From positions 1,054,001 to 1,118,000 of the forward strand of contig MCGE01000012.1 of the NCBI GenBank assembly GCA_002105175.1: 64,000 nt of DNA, written 5' to 3'. The notes beneath the pieces were generated by a model. It saw only the letters and a program-made list of their open reading frames with translations, made no database searches and was not told the origin of the DNA. Of this stretch, positions 50,695 to 62,746 are shown piece after piece. Every line of letters starts with the position of its first letter. Position 1 is the stretch's first letter. The translations under genes were made by a program, and so were the position numbers. Origin of the DNA: Absidia repens (taxonomy: Eukaryota; Mucoromycota; Mucoromycetes; Mucorales; Cunninghamellaceae).

Positions 50695-52644
50695 CTATTT
50701 ATTGAATGAGAATCCTTTCTTTTTTGTCTTTTCAGGGGTGAGTGGCCGTCCAGATTCCATTCGTCGTTTCTTCTCTTCCAAATCCATACGCTGTTTATCA
50801 AGAGCTTCCTTCATTTCCTTGTGTCGGGCATACAGCTAAAAGAGTAGAAGATTAATATTTCATCGGTAATGCATTTCCTTTTTTTGGGGAGGCGAGCTTA
50901 CTTCTTCTTCAGATTGTTTCAATTTGCCTTCCTTTTCTTGCACCTTGCTTTGGAATACAGCCTTCATCTCCGCTTCCATCTTGGCCAATTTTTGTTCATG
51001 AGCAATACGTTCTTCCTCCATCTTTTGGGTAGGGTTGACTTCCTTGAAGACGGTAGGATCTTGTTGAATACCCATAGCAGCTAACTTTTCGGTGCGATAG
51101 TTTTCATATAAAACATCGTTCGTGTATTCCTTAAGTTCTTCCATGTGCGTACTATATAAATAAAACAAAACAAAAAAAAGTAAAAGATGAGTTGATGGGG
51201 GTGGGAAAAAAAGGGACTAAGTTTGATGGATCTTCTTACCGAATCAACATTTGACGAAGTTTGACAAAATCGCAATGATCTTCATTATCCACTTCAATGA
51301 CACCCCATGGATAGCTACGCCCACGTACTCGGCGACCGTCGACTTCGAATTCCTTGTCCGTGCCAACCACAGCAAATGGGATCTTGGACATGATTTCACG
51401 GTTTTCGGCAATAGTTTCTTCGTCATCATATTCATAAGCAGGAGCCTGGTAGATTTGGATATTGTGATAGTTGATATCGGCCAAAATGCGCTCTTTGAAG
51501 GCAGACACTTCTTCTTCGGTTAAAGTATCCGCTTTTGCAATCACTGGGATCAGGTTGACGCGAGTATGTAATCGGCGCATGAATTCAATATCCAGCGGTT
51601 TCAATCTATTTCAGGAACAGAAAAAAAAGTAAATACAAGAAGATCATGACACCTATCATATCAAGAGTGTATTTCTGAAGATGAAAAAAAAAAAAAAAGA
51701 CTTACGCATGACCAGTAGGAGAAATAAAGTAGAGACAAGCATGGATACGGTTGTCTACTAACTTGCGACGGTTGACACGATTTTCTTGTTCCAAGTAAGC
51801 GTCACATCGAGATTCAATACTATCCAAAATTGGTTTCCAGCTATCCGTAGGCTATATTAGTAACGTGACGAACAAAAAGGAGGGGGAGTTGTTCGTACTT
51901 ACCATTCTTCATTGTTGACAAAATCACCAAAACCTGGCGTGTCTACCACAGTCAGACGAAGTTTTACGCCATTTTCTTCGATGTCGGAGGTGATAGATTT
52001 GACTTCAACAGTTTGAGATGCTTCATGTGTCAATTCAACGTCTTCTTTCGGGGGATACAATGCTGTGTTGAAGAGTGTGTTGATAAGTGTTGATTTCCCA
52101 AGACCAGATTCACCTAGAGAGAAAAGATTTTGTTAGTAAATGGTACAATCTTTAAAAGTATATATTGGATACATAACACAGAAGACCTTCCTCTTCACAA
52201 TTGTATGAGTAAGGTAAAGAAGACCTTCCCTCGTCCCTCCTTACATTGCTACCCCCTGCATCAAATCCTCACCCTTCTCCCTATTGTATTGTTTTTGTCT
52301 TACCTACAACCATGGTGGTAAACTCAAACCCTTTCTTAACCGACTTCCTATGGACCTGGTTGGGAAGATTGGCAAACCCCACATATCCTAAGAGTTTCTT
52401 TCGTACTACTGAAATCTTTTATCAAAACAAAATAAAGCAACGTGTCAAACACAGATACAAACAATAAATATATTTTGTTGTTGTTTTTTTATTCACTTAC
52501 ACCAGTACCTTGATCTTGATGTTCAATGACATATATTCCAAGTGAGCAAAAAAAAAAAAAAGAAAGAAAAGAGGAAGAAAACGGAAGAAAAGGCAGTGAG
52601 TACCGTTAACCAGGTCCTTTTTTCCTTTATCTAATACCTGTCAT
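50695..52644 (-). CDS. CDC3: Septin, Cdc3/AspB-like
   Basis: Seven exons: 52644-52638 (ATGACAG), 52387-52304, 52113-51903, 51840-51706, 51605-51240, 51151-50902, 50835-50695, giving 397 aa. Septins are GTP-binding proteins that polymerise into filaments at septa, hyphal tips and branch sites. It opens [20 protein letters not shown], with P-loop GESGLGKST at 31-39, switch [13 protein letters not shown], base-recognition motif AKADTLT, the septin-unique element ([18 protein letters not shown]) and a C-terminal coiled coil ([35 protein letters not shown]). The C-terminus resembles Aspergillus AspB. The seven-base first exon follows from phase (M-T-G-Y) and a GTATTA donor, so the N-terminus is less certain; another possible exon near 52505-52530 did not fit the phase. 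Confidence 0.92.
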
Positions 52645-54447
52645 GATAATATCAAGTCGATGAGAGTCAAACAAAAAAAAAAAAGATGGAATGAATAAAA
52701 TAAAAAAGATTCAAAGCTAAGAAAAATGAAAAAAGGAGCAAAATGTTGTAGGAGGATTCTTCAGAACTATTTTAAATTCCCGCTATTTTTTATTCAAGCT
52801 GTGGATTTACCCATAAATTAAAATTTGCAATGTTGATGCTTACTCTGAGAATGGGCTTTAATTGTACCGGGAAGAATATACCATTCTTCGCTCAAAATAG
52901 CTTTAATAAGAATGACACGAATACATGCCATCAATTTTGTTTTTCCTCTCTGTCCCTTTTTTCTTTTTTCATGCATATTCGACGAGTATGCTATCTGTTG
53001 TAGCTGAGCATAATGAACGGCCATCGTCCACCCATGAGAAGAAGAAAAATCAAGCGAATAACATTAAGACAAAATAAAGTAGACAAACATAGTGAAAAAA
53101 GACGGTCAATGAAAAGAAGGGCACAACGTACTGGGATTTTTATTGATGAATGTTGATAAAAGCTAAAAAGGTACGATTGGCATTTTGGTGTTTATGATAT
53201 AAATAATAAAAGTGCCATCGGATAAAGCTAAATAATGTAGTTGACATGGGCTTTCTTTTTGTGTTGTTTAAAAAAGTGCTGTTAGACAATATTGTCCTTT
53301 TCGCGCTATGATGGGCAGCCCCTTCGGGCCCAACAGTTGAGATCAGTGCTCAGTCTGATGCTATATGGAAGCAGAGAAAAATTACACTCCGCCTACCTTT
53401 TTTTATTTATTTATTTAATTTTTGTCTTTTCCTTTTACCTTCTTTTTTCTTCCTTCATTACAGCTTCGATGGAGTGCTTGTAATCTTGGATGAGTATTAG
53501 AACTTGAATCAGGAGCATTTTTGAAAAATACAATACAACTACCATAGGGAAGCCCATTCATTCTGAATTTGTGGTTCCATGACTCCATTAGATTAGTCTC
53601 ACCTTAGTATTGCTGAAACACCAACAGTTTAGTTTAGTGTTGGTTTGTGATAGCTTTGAATCTACATCCAAATAAACTATGACTTGTGTCTATTTATTAT
53701 TCAGACTCTCTGTCATACGTTTACGTTGTTTGTTTTGCTGAATGGGTATACATGCACATAGAAAAAAAAAAAAAAAACTGGTATGTGTGCGTGAAAAAGA
53801 ATACGACAAAAGACCAAGGCGACTTCGTCCACTACAATAAGCAATCTTATATTCAAGTGGGTTACATAGGGTAGCAATAGACGTGTAGGATTGGATAGAA
53901 AGACGGCAAAATTATGATCGAGTTAGAAAGTTAGTTTCCGAAGTTGGCTCAAGCGTGTGTCAGTTTATATTTAATACAGTTCAATAAAATATGTCGTGTC
54001 TTGTTACTTTTACATTCTTTCCCATATGTTTAATGTGTCTTACCAAATGGTTATACCCACACTGCTTTGTTTTGTAATTATTTCTCTCTCGAAGAAATAA
54101 TACCCCTGAACGGACTTCGAATTCTCAAATCAATTTTATTTTTTTCTCTTTCTCTTTACAACTGGTTGAACTTCACCCTGAAGGTTCTGGTGCTCACTCT
54201 GAAAAACAAAACATTACAAAAACAAATCCAAGATACTTCCGAATAACTAAAATTAGCCGTTAACACTACAAAAAACACAAGCAAGTGCTGTCTAACAGCC
54301 AAAACTGATCGTAGCGCTTTATTTGTCCAACAAAACTTAAGTAAACCCAATTTTCGAGCTGCCTGATCACAAAATTTGGCCGTAAATTATACAAAACTAC
54401 AAAACGACAAAAAAAACAAAAGAAATGATATGTTTGCGAAGCAAAAG
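52645..54447. other. Intergenic region with repeat copy
   Basis: Septin upstream region and R1 copy E. The minus frame 52818-53024 has no family likeness. No gene seen. Confidence 0.5.
53470..53685 (+). repeat. Dispersed repeat R1, copy E
   Basis: Has AATCTTGGATGAGTATTAG, AACTTGAATCAGGAGCATTT, a diverged core (AGGGAAGCCCATTCATTCTG, about 53546-53565), TAGTTTAGTGTTGGTTTGTG and AATAAA near 53670. Preceded by a T-rich tract at 53396-53460. Confidence 0.6.
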
Positions 54448-54520
54448 AGGAGCGACCGTGATTCGAACACGGAACCTGCGGATCTGCAATCCGATGCGAT
54501 AGCCATTACGCCACCGCTCC
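54448..54520 (-). tRNA. tRNA-Cys (anticodon GCA)
   Basis: A 73-nt cloverleaf without intron. The acceptor stem GGAGCGG pairs with TCGCTCC (one G-T), with discriminator T (U73), an identity element of tRNA-Cys. The anticodon loop is TTGCAGA (anticodon GCA) closed by CGGA/TCCG. The T arm is CCGTG-TTCGAAT-CACGG. The D arm carries the A box (GGCGTAATGGCTATCGC). A T-rich pol III stop (CTTTTGC) follows directly. Confidence 0.95.
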
Positions 54521-55921
54521 GTAACTGACAATTTTTTTTGAATGTATTATAGAAGGAACATCTTTTTTGCCCACACGTGATATGCCTCGGATCGAGCTTT
54601 TTACAACCATTGGATCATTTTATTAATGTGATAAGAGCAAATAAGGGTGTAAAACAATTGCGGCTACTATCATAAGTAAGGGGAGACCCGTATATGGGTT
54701 GGTTTAATGAAAAATGACCACTAATTGATCTATGGCGGTGGTTGTTCGTGGCGTATTGTACAAACCTAACGAAAGAGAAATAGACTTCCTACAAACTAAC
54801 ATATGTATTGGCAAAATGACATAAAAAAATGGTTTTTTTAAAATTATTGGTGCCAGTAACTTTGTCAGATACCGTCGTTTTTGATAGAAAACAATACTGT
54901 TTACCATTTTAGGAGATTTAATGGACGATAGAAATACAGCAGGGAACATTTCATTTACTTATATCGTACTTCTCTATTGGAGGAGAGGTCAATCAATACC
55001 TTTAATACCATTAACAATTCATTCATATATCTCATTGGTTGATGGAATATGTTATAAATAGTTATTGATTTTTTATTTAACATGCTCTATCAACTGATGA
55101 TTGATGTTTATTTGATATTAGTGATACTAGTGATAGTAGCCAATCCTTCTATTTTTATGTTATTAATTGCTCAACTTTTTGATTAAGGTGTTTTAATTAA
55201 AATGATTTTTACTGAATCACCAATACATTTATACATATACATAATGTGCGAGTCATTTGAAAGTTTCTTGCTCTCCCGTACACGGACTTTGAATTACTGG
55301 ATTGCTTTCTATCAGATTTTTTTTTTTCGATTTTTTTTTTCTTTTCCTTTTTTCTTTCAAGAAACAACTCAATGAAGCAATGGATATCTTGGATTAATAT
55401 TAGAATGTGAATTAGGGGAATTTTGAAAAATGCAGTACAAACATGCTTGGGGGAACCCTTTCATTTTGGATTTGTGTTCTGGGACCACCGATAGATTTGT
55501 CCTTCATGTTATGTCTTTGAACCCTCATTAGCTTAGTTCAGCTCAGTACTAGTTACCATATATTTATATCTACATATGAATAAAGCATTTTTGTCCTTTT
55601 TTTTTTTTTATCATTAGTCGCTCACATACAGTTAGTTTGTTTTCCACATTAGATTGCCCCTCTTCTATATTTCATACATTCAATTTTGAATTACATATTC
55701 ATATGCAAATAGGTTTATTTTTTATTGAATAGTAGACAATAATGATCAATACTAGACTAGACAATACTACACTATACTAGGGTATACTATATCAAACAGT
55801 TGATTGTCATTTGGACCTTCTGAGGCACCTTAGGGGGGGTTTTATTTCAAGACCTGGATTTTTTCTTTAAAGGCCGCTGAAAAAAATCAAATCATCTGGG
55901 CTCCTTTGAATCCTCTTCCGA
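54521..55921. other. Intergenic region with repeat copy
   Basis: About 1.4 kb of AT-rich sequence with R1 copy F at 55370-55600. No gene seen. Confidence 0.5.
55370..55600 (+). repeat. Dispersed repeat R1, copy F
   Basis: T-rich tract (55318-55360), then ATATCTTGGATTAATATTAG, core GGGGGAACCCTTTCATTTTG (about 55450-55469), GGGACCACCGATAG, CTCATTAGCTTAGTTCAG and AATAAA near 55578. Confidence 0.65.
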
Positions 55922-57098
55922 ATGATTGACGTCCACGCTCACATCACAAGTAGAAACTTTGACGAGAAACTCCTACAGAAAATATTGACATCAGCAAAAG
56001 AGGCCGGTGTGCAACACATTATTAGCGTTTCGGAAACAATCGACGATGCCAACGACGTCATGACACTCGCGACGCAATCTGACGGAATGATTTGGCCATC
56101 ACTTGGACTCCATCCTGTGCAATACACGACCACCGGCGAACGTTCTGTGACGATGGACGACTGGAATAGCTTTCAACCGATATTGGAAAAAGCGATTCAG
56201 GACAAGTCTGTTGTTTGTATTGGTGAAAGTAAGTGAGAACACCCCCACTCCCTCCTCTTTGCGCACATCAAACGACAAGGTCATTTATTTATGAAAGCTC
56301 AATGCACATACACTTCTTTATTTTCCTAGTTGGACTGGATTTTTCAAAACATATATTACAACAAAATGCCAATAATGTGACGCAAGATGAACCCACTCTA
56401 CGACAAATCCAATCTGACATATTCAAAGCGCAAGTTGAACTGGCGATCAAGCATGGATTACCTATCAATGTGCATTCAAGGTAATATGCCCTCTCACACG
56501 CATTTGAGTGGATGTGATGACTGATAATTTTAATATATACTGTAGATCTGCTGGTCACTATGCATTATCGATTCTATATGATTGTGGCGCAACACTGGTC
56601 AATATGCATGCATTTGATGGAAAGTAAGTCATTTTCATACTCTGCAAAAGCTCCCCCAAAAAAAACAAGGTATTCACTTTATTTTTATTATTTTTATTAT
56701 ATACATTATAGATCGAGTTATACCAAGAAAGCCGTCGAAAAAGGGTTTTATTTTCAATCCCACCATCCATCATTCGGTCACCTCAAAAAGAAACCTTGGC
56801 CAAGACCATACCTATCACCGCATTACTCTTGGAATCCGATTCACCAGCACTGGGACCAGAGAAGGGCCAAGACAATGAACCAAAAAACATCAAAATATCG
56901 GCTGAAGAAATAGCTAGGATCAAATCGGTGTCAGTGGAAACAGTGGTAACGTAGTGGAAATAGATATAAATACAGATGTTGTATTTGTTTTTCTTTGTTA
57001 ATGATCATTTCCCATTATATTGCTTTCTATAGGTTGATCATACTACTCAAAATGCCTTGCGATTATTCAAGAAACATCAGCCATCCGCTAACATGTAA
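55922..57098 (+). CDS. TatD-family metal-dependent hydrolase (TATDN3-like), frameshifted
   Basis: Five exons: 55922-56228, 56330-56480, 56546-56623, 56712-56945, 57033-57098. TatD proteins are TIM-barrel metallohydrolases, many with DNase activity. Visible are the metal-binding [10 protein letters not shown], the Glu in CIGEIGLDFS, the His in PINVHSRSAGHYA and in VNMHAFDG, and [17 protein letters not shown] with the catalytic Asp. The C-terminal order matches human TATDN3. In exon 4 the frame breaks at the T-run near 56751-56754: KGFYF is read in one frame, while [14 protein letters not shown] continues in the frame shifted by one base. The exon-4 phase is also off by exactly one, so one base is missing. 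Either the gene is recently inactivated or the assembly has a homopolymer error; all other junctions are intact. Confidence 0.85.
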
Positions 57099-57180
57099 AT
57101 TAGATATTCAATATATAGTTTTTAGTTGGCAGTCATCTCCCTTCATATATACATATATCCTAGTTTGAATCCTTTCACAA

Positions 57181-57186
57181 AATAAA
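57181..57186 (+). terminator. Polyadenylation signal AATAAA
   Basis: AATAAA 83 bases after the TatD-like stop codon. Confidence 0.45.
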
Positions 57187-57411
57187 ACAAATATTTTATT
57201 CATAGACATTTTGATAGTTTTGATTTTGGTATGAATATTTTTTATTGGGTGTAATAATAAACAGAGTCAATTCATTGTATGTGTAAACTTTATGATGATG
57301 TGTATGTGTGTTGTTTTGTATGGGAAAGAAAACGGGGGAGGGGTAACAATACTAAATGACAAAGGTGAAGGGAAGAAGAGGTATGAAGGGTAGGGAAAGG
57401 GGAATCATATT

Positions 57412-58403
57412 CTATCCACAAATAGCATTATCAGATTTAGCATTGAGAATCAATGCAACAATCAATCCATAGAGACCAAGGACTTCGGCAAAAATGAGAA
57501 TAAGGACCATAGTGACAAACAAACGACTTTCTCTTGCATAGCCGCGGACACACTATGTTTGTAAAACGTATACAATACAGAAAATGATAAGCTAATCAGA
57601 TTGTGAGATCGTTTCTGTCATTGGTACTTACATAATCACCAACAATTCCAATCGCATAGCCAGCGGCTAAACCACCCATACCGACCGATAAACCAGCTGC
57701 AAGAGCAATAAAACCGCTACAAATATAAAAGAAAAAAAAAAAAAAAGGAAATATTGGATCATTGTCGGAATTTCTCAATTATGATGATGATGCTTACGAG
57801 AATAAAGAGTAGCCTGCCGTAGGTGAAACTAAATTAGATAAAGTCAGTACTAGATTCAAATCGCTATTTCATACAAATAAGCTTACGTTGACCAGATAAT
57901 AATACAGCGACCACCAAACCATAAACAGCAATAATACCACTCATGACAACAGGGATTAAAGACTATAGAGTAGTAATAATAAAAAAGCAAATCCAATGTC
58001 AAACACAGGCAGCGGTTTCGTTGGGCTCCTTACCTTCATGACAAGTTCAGGACGGAAGGGACCAATACCAGCAATGCCAATACCAGCTTTGAACGTTCCG
58101 TACGCCGCGCCTAGAGCTAATAAAAAAAGAGATATAAAGAGAGAATAAGGGGTTGGGTTTTATATTTTTCAAATAAAAGGTCATTGATAATTTGAAGACA
58201 TACTGCTGAAGGCCATCTAAATACATACATACAGACATACATACAGACATACATATATATAAAGGAAAACGACGACACAATTTTTATTAGTTCATATTCA
58301 ACTTAGACGGTATAATCAAAGGATATGACATTCTTACCGCAGAGAAGACACCAGCGAAACCAAAGAAAGACGCGTAGGCAGGGCAATAGTAAGAAGCATC
58401 CAT
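57412..58403 (-). CDS. V-type ATPase proteolipid subunit c/c'
   Basis: Seven exons: 58403-58338, 58216-58204 (13 nt), 58116-58034, 57962-57887, 57828-57798 (31 nt), 57716-57632, 57552-57412, giving 164 aa (family about 160-165). The protein builds the rotating proton-carrying ring of the Vo sector in vacuolar and endomembrane V-ATPase. Four membrane spans are visible: [60 protein letters not shown], and [20 protein letters not shown]. The proton-binding Glu is E141 in the last span. Gly-rich helices ([37 protein letters not shown]) are typical. Vma3 (c) and Vma11 (c') are too alike to separate here. Divergent from the ALE1-like gene. Confidence 0.94.
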
Positions 58404-58614
58404 GACGAGAGCAACAATGAGGGAAAAAAAAAAAAGTCGAGCCGTTCACGTTTCAAAAAATTGTTTTATTTTTGCGCCAGTGAAGATGGGCGGTCTTTCA
58501 AAGATTGGCTGCCCCCTTTTTGTGGTGGAGTACATGTGATCTGTCTCTCCCCCAGTTGAAAAAAAAATTAAAGTTTTTTAAAACCCATCAAAAATACTTC
58601 AAATCACTTTTTTT

Positions 58615-58645
<31 letters not shown>

Positions 58646-58666
58646 CCCTCCAAATATTCTAGTGAT
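58404..58666. promoter_or_regulatory. Short divergent promoter, V-ATPase c / ALE1-like
   Basis: Only 263 bp separates the two start codons. It has a 29-base T-run (58617-58645) followed by CCCTCCAAATATTCTAG just before the ALE1-like ATG; that TAG could be a 5'-UTR intron acceptor. Confidence 0.5.
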
Positions 58667-60240
58667 ATGAATCCTATCAGTTATATTATTTATTGGCTGA
58701 CAGGTATTCCTGAATCCACGGCAAGGCTGCTTCTCACTGTCATCTTGGCCTATGTTGTAGCTAACAAATACAATGCTTTGTTTGTACGCCATCCAAAGGA
58801 ACAGACGACCACCAATGTCAACGATCGCAATTTCTTTATTATGGTATCTGGTCTCGGTCTTTCTTTCTTTTTCAACGGTGTGTATATTTACCATTCCCTT
58901 TTGACAGTGCTTATTAGCTACGCTATCTGCTGGTATGTGGGTGAAACCATGAAACAACGCTTGGTGGCTGGTGGGTTGGTTTGGACGCTCAACGCCGCTT
59001 GGCTTCTTTTGGGATACTATTTTACAGCCACAGACGATTATGATATTTCTTGGACCATGCCGCAATGTATTCTTTGTCTGCGTTTGATGGGTTTTGCTTT
59101 TGATTATATGGACGGATCGTCAGCGACACCTTCTCCTCCCTCCACGGACACCTTGGCAAAGAACCCCCAACCCATGTCGTTTGACGTCGATACACCACTT
59201 TACACCTTCCCTGCTGTGGAACAAGTCGTGGCCTACTGCTTCTTCCCGGGCGCCTTCATTGTCGGTCCCCAGTTTTCCTTCTCTCTTTACCGCCGATGGA
59301 TTGAAAACCCTATCTATTTGGGCAAAAAGGTGACGGACTGGTCTGAAACTGTCAAAGGTCAACAACGGTATATGGTGCGATGTGTTCTTCTTGCTATTCT
59401 TTATCTTGGTATGCAGCAACTGGTGGGTGCCTCTTATCCCTCTTCTTACCTTTTAACCTCTGACTACCAAAACTTGCCGTTCTTATCTCGATGCTGGACT
59501 TTCTGGGTTACTGGCAAATTCATTTACAACAAATATCTCGGTGTTTGGTTGTTGACGGAAGGTAATACAACAACCCCAAAAAAAGGGACTATTTTTTTTA
59601 GAAATATGCTGACCATGCCGTTTTTCTTTTTCTCTTCTTTCTCTTCATTTATATAGGTGCATGTGTTTTATTCGGTATTACCTATGATGGCGAAGATGCA
59701 GAAGGGCGGGCATTGTTTGGAGGATTGGCCAATACTTTACCTTTGAAATACGAAACCGCCACGTCGATCGACCATGTCATTGGCGCCTTCAATATCAACA
59801 CCAACATGTGGACAAAGTATTATGTGTTCAAACGACTCAAGTTTATGGGAAGCAAATTGATCTCTCAAGGGGCCTCCTTGTTGTTTTTGGCTGTCTGGCA
59901 TGGCTTCCATCTCAACTACTTCATTACCTTTGCGTGTGAATTCTTCTATACCCAATGTGAATCTGTTCTTCGCCGTCGTCTTACGCCTGTGGTGGGTCCG
60001 TTGATCGCCAAAAACCATCTCTATGCAGCCATCGCCAAGGTTCTTGCCTGGATTCTCTGCTCCATGACGTTAAACTATGCGGTGGTTGGATTTGATTTGT
60101 TGCAACTCTCCAAGGCTTGGACCGCTTACAAGAGCGTCTACTTCCTAGGCCATTTGGCAATTCCTTTGATCATCGTCGGTGACAAATACCTTCCTCGCAA
60201 ACACTTGGTTACTAGAACTAAGGAAAAGAAACTCGCCTAG
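58667..60240 (+). CDS. ALE1: Lysophospholipid acyltransferase, MBOAT family (ALE1-like)
   Basis: Two exons, 58667-59561 and 59657-60240, giving 492 aa. MBOAT lysophospholipid acyltransferases of the ER re-acylate lysophospholipids in the Lands cycle. Many membrane spans are visible (LLLTVILAYVVANKY, ISYAICWYVGETM, YMVRCVLLAILYLGMQQLVG, AKVLAWILCSMTLNYAVVG). Family landmarks are CLRLMGFAFDYMDG, YCFFPGAFIVGPQFSFS, the Asn-containing NMWTKYYVFKRLKF and the catalytic His in LAVWHGFHLNYF (H380). The lysine-rich end RTKEKKLA resembles an ER-retrieval tail. ATG 58667 was chosen because upstream codons translate the T-run. AATAAA at 60307-60312 follows. Confidence 0.93.
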
Positions 60241-60696
60241 ATTAGATATTCTTCTTCTTCCTCTTCTCCCCTATATTACTAGATTTAGATTTAGATTTTT
60301 ATTTGAAATAAAATTGTATTCAGCTTTTTATTATTATTATCTATATTTGCAAAAAGTGTATTTTATTTTATTTTATTTTATATTTACCTTGTCTCTCGGA
60401 ATAGTGATTGAAATCTCTCCGTCCTTAAAATAAAAATAAAATAAGAGGCATCTGAATATCTCAGTCATTCAGTTAGTCTTACCTATTTCATCTTGTTACA
60501 TGTTTTTAGAAGAGCTGAATGCTTGAAACCGCCCCCTCATCATTCTCTATGCAACCCACATGGCATCGAAAAAAAAAATGCGCATGCGGGATTTGAAAAA
60601 CACGCACATAAAAATGACCGCTCAGACGGTTGCCAGTTTTGTGAGAAATGAATTCTCCCTTTTTTTCTCTCTCTTCTTTTTTTACACACACACACT
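60241..60696. other. Intergenic region ALE1-like / sulfite oxidase
   Basis: 456 bases: 3' UTR of the acyltransferase, (TTTTA)n at 60361-60382, a CT/T-rich leader (60655-60690) just before the sulfite oxidase ATG. No gene. Confidence 0.6.
60307..60312 (+). terminator. Polyadenylation signal AATAAA
   Basis: Canonical signal 67 bases after the ALE1-like stop. Confidence 0.5.
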
Positions 60697-61557
60697 ATGC
60701 CTAAAGACAAACCACTTGACTATCAATCGGAACCTTCCAGAGACGATCTCCAACTGATAGTCCGTAAAGATATGCCTTTTAATGCTGAACCAGAGTTACC
60801 CAATCTTGTTCAACACTATCTCACACCAACCAAGTACTTCTTTTGCCGCTCTCATGGTCCACTGCCTCAATTGAATGATGACCATACCATCTCCATCAAA
60901 GGCATCGGCTTGGCTTCTGAATTTGTGGTGTCTGTGAAACAACTCAAGTCTGACTTCAAGGAAAAAACCATAGAAATGGCAATGCAGGTAAAATTTAACC
61001 CCACATTATATTATTTTTTGTATTCTTTTTTTTCCCACAATGATTTCTCACACTTTTTTTTTCTGTTGTTTAAATTTTCTATGCTAGTGCGCTGTATGTA
61101 GTTTTTTTTTTTTTATTGTACAAATTGCATAAAAATCCCACTTTCGATTCATGGTGATACTAATTCTTCCTATCTTCGGTTTTTTTAATAGGGGAATCGA
61201 CGAGATGGATTACACAAGGTTAAATTTACAAAAGGTGTAAGTAGAAAAAAAGACGAAAATCCCACCAAAGTGCAACCATACTGAACACACTCTCCCGATA
61301 GGTTATTTGGGGCCCTGGCGCCATAGGAAATGCTTCTTATACTGGTTGTCTACTCAAAGATGTGCTTGCTTCTATTGGTATCGACAAGAAACTAGAAAAT
61401 ATAAGCTCTCTTCATCTAGCTTTTCAATCAGTAGAACAGGTAAATGTATTTTTCTCCCCCCCCTATATTTGTTTGTTCATACTAACTTTTATAGTTTGTA
61501 GTGTGAAGAAGATCGGTGTTATGGATCTTCCATTCCACTTTCCAAGGCACTGTAAGC

Positions 61558-61590
<33 letters not shown>

Positions 61591-62746
61591 GTTGGATACG
61601 TAGTTTTATGTTATAATGATAACAGGGATACTGACTATATTTGAATAGGGATGAATGCGGTGATGTCTTATTGGCCTACAAGGTAATCAAAAGGGCAATT
61701 ATTATTTTACGATGACCGCTCCTTGACTAACCTTCCTAATGATGATAGATGAATGGTGAACCTCTGACTCGAGATCATGGAGCTCCTATTCGGGTGGTTG
61801 TCCCAGGTATGCCCTATATATAAATATCTTAATGCTCTACTCTCTTACTTACTCTTTTCCTTTTCCAAAGGTTACATTGGCGCTAGATCTGTTAAATTCT
61901 TGAAATCCATGACAATCCAAGACTTCGAATCTGAATCATATTTTCAGCGAAAAGACTACAAGGTGTTACCAAACGAGGTAAAAAAAAATTAAAATAAAAA
62001 TCAGACAGGGGGTGGGGGGGGATGATGACCCGCGTGACCTCACCATTTCACCCCTTCTTTTTTTTCCGTTTTTTCCTTCTGAATAGGTTGAAACTGAACA
62101 ACAGGCGGCAGACTATTGGCACAAAGTGGCCTCAATAGGTGAATACAATGTCCAATCGTATGTATGTGATCCTCCTGACGGAATGGTGAAGAATTATGGT
62201 GGACCCATCAAAGTACGGGGCTATGCACTTTCTGGTAAGGATATACAATCGAAAACGACACATGCCATGTTGACTCAATCCGTTCTTTATGTGTGTATGC
62301 GTGTGCTTGTGATATAGGTGGTGGCCGTGGCATCCAACGTGTTGGTAAGTGGGATAACCATACAACGAAATGTTCATCTTTACTCACTCTCACCTCTCTT
62401 CTTTATTATTAGAGGTCTCTGGAGACGACGGAATCACTTGGACATTGGCTCATTTTAGACAACAGCCAAAATGTGACACTCACACAACAAATGTTTGGGC
62501 TTGGAGCCTTTGGGAAGCAGATATCCATGTCAAAAGAAACACTCGCATTGTTTGTCGCGCTTGTAAGTAATTCCCCCCTTTTTTTTTATAAAAAAAAGTC
62601 TCCATCATTTTACTGACTTCACGTTTAATATAGTGGATTCAGCGAACAACATACAACATGAACATCCTATGTGGAACTACCGTGGTGTGATGAATAATTC
62701 CTGGCGTACTTTTGATAGTGAAAAGCGTGAAAACTCAAACTTATAG
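60697..62746 (+). CDS. SUOX: Sulfite oxidase (molybdenum cofactor enzyme)
   Basis: Twelve exons: 60697-60987, 61088-61093, 61192-61236, 61302-61439, 61502-61551, 61649-61682, 61749-61806, 61871-61977, 62087-62234, 62318-62344, 62413-62562, 62634-62746, giving 388 aa. All introns are GT-AG and phases close. It oxidises sulfite to sulfate at a Mo-pterin centre. The Mo-co domain shows YFFCRSHGPLPQL, catalytic C98 in CAGNRRDG, VIWGPGAIGNASYTGCLL, RCYGSSIPLSKALDE, LAYKMNGEPLTRDHGAP and RVVVPGYIGARSVKFL. The dimerisation domain shows VRGYALSGGGRGIQRVEVS, GDDGITWT, NVWAWSLWEADI and HPMWNYRGVMNNSW. There is no cytochrome b5 domain, so it resembles plant-type sulfite oxidase, which uses oxygen and is peroxisomal. 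No clear peroxisomal tripeptide ends the protein (SNL). The 6-nt exon 2 encodes Cys-Ala of the active site. Confidence 0.93.
61088..61093 (+). other. 6-nt micro-exon carrying the catalytic cysteine codon
   Basis: TGCGCT lies between GCTAG and GTATGT. Joining ATG-CAG, TGC-GCT and GGG-AAT-CGA-CGA rebuilds the invariant MQ-CA-GNRR active-site motif in phase 0 on both sides. Flanking introns are 100 and 98 nt. Confidence 0.85.

Noticed and set aside
52505..52530. Extra septin exon encoding [11 protein letters not shown]
   Set aside because: No acceptor AG in front, and its strong GTAAGT donor gives the wrong phase for the next exon; the 7-nt first exon fits better.
52818..53024. Minus frame MAVHYAQLQQIAYSS as a septin upstream exon or separate gene
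   Set aside because: No splice path into the septin frame and no recognised similarity.
58505..58666. N-terminal extension of the ALE1-like protein
   Set aside because: It reads through a 29-base T-run as poly-Phe; ATG 58667 begins the family-like sequence.
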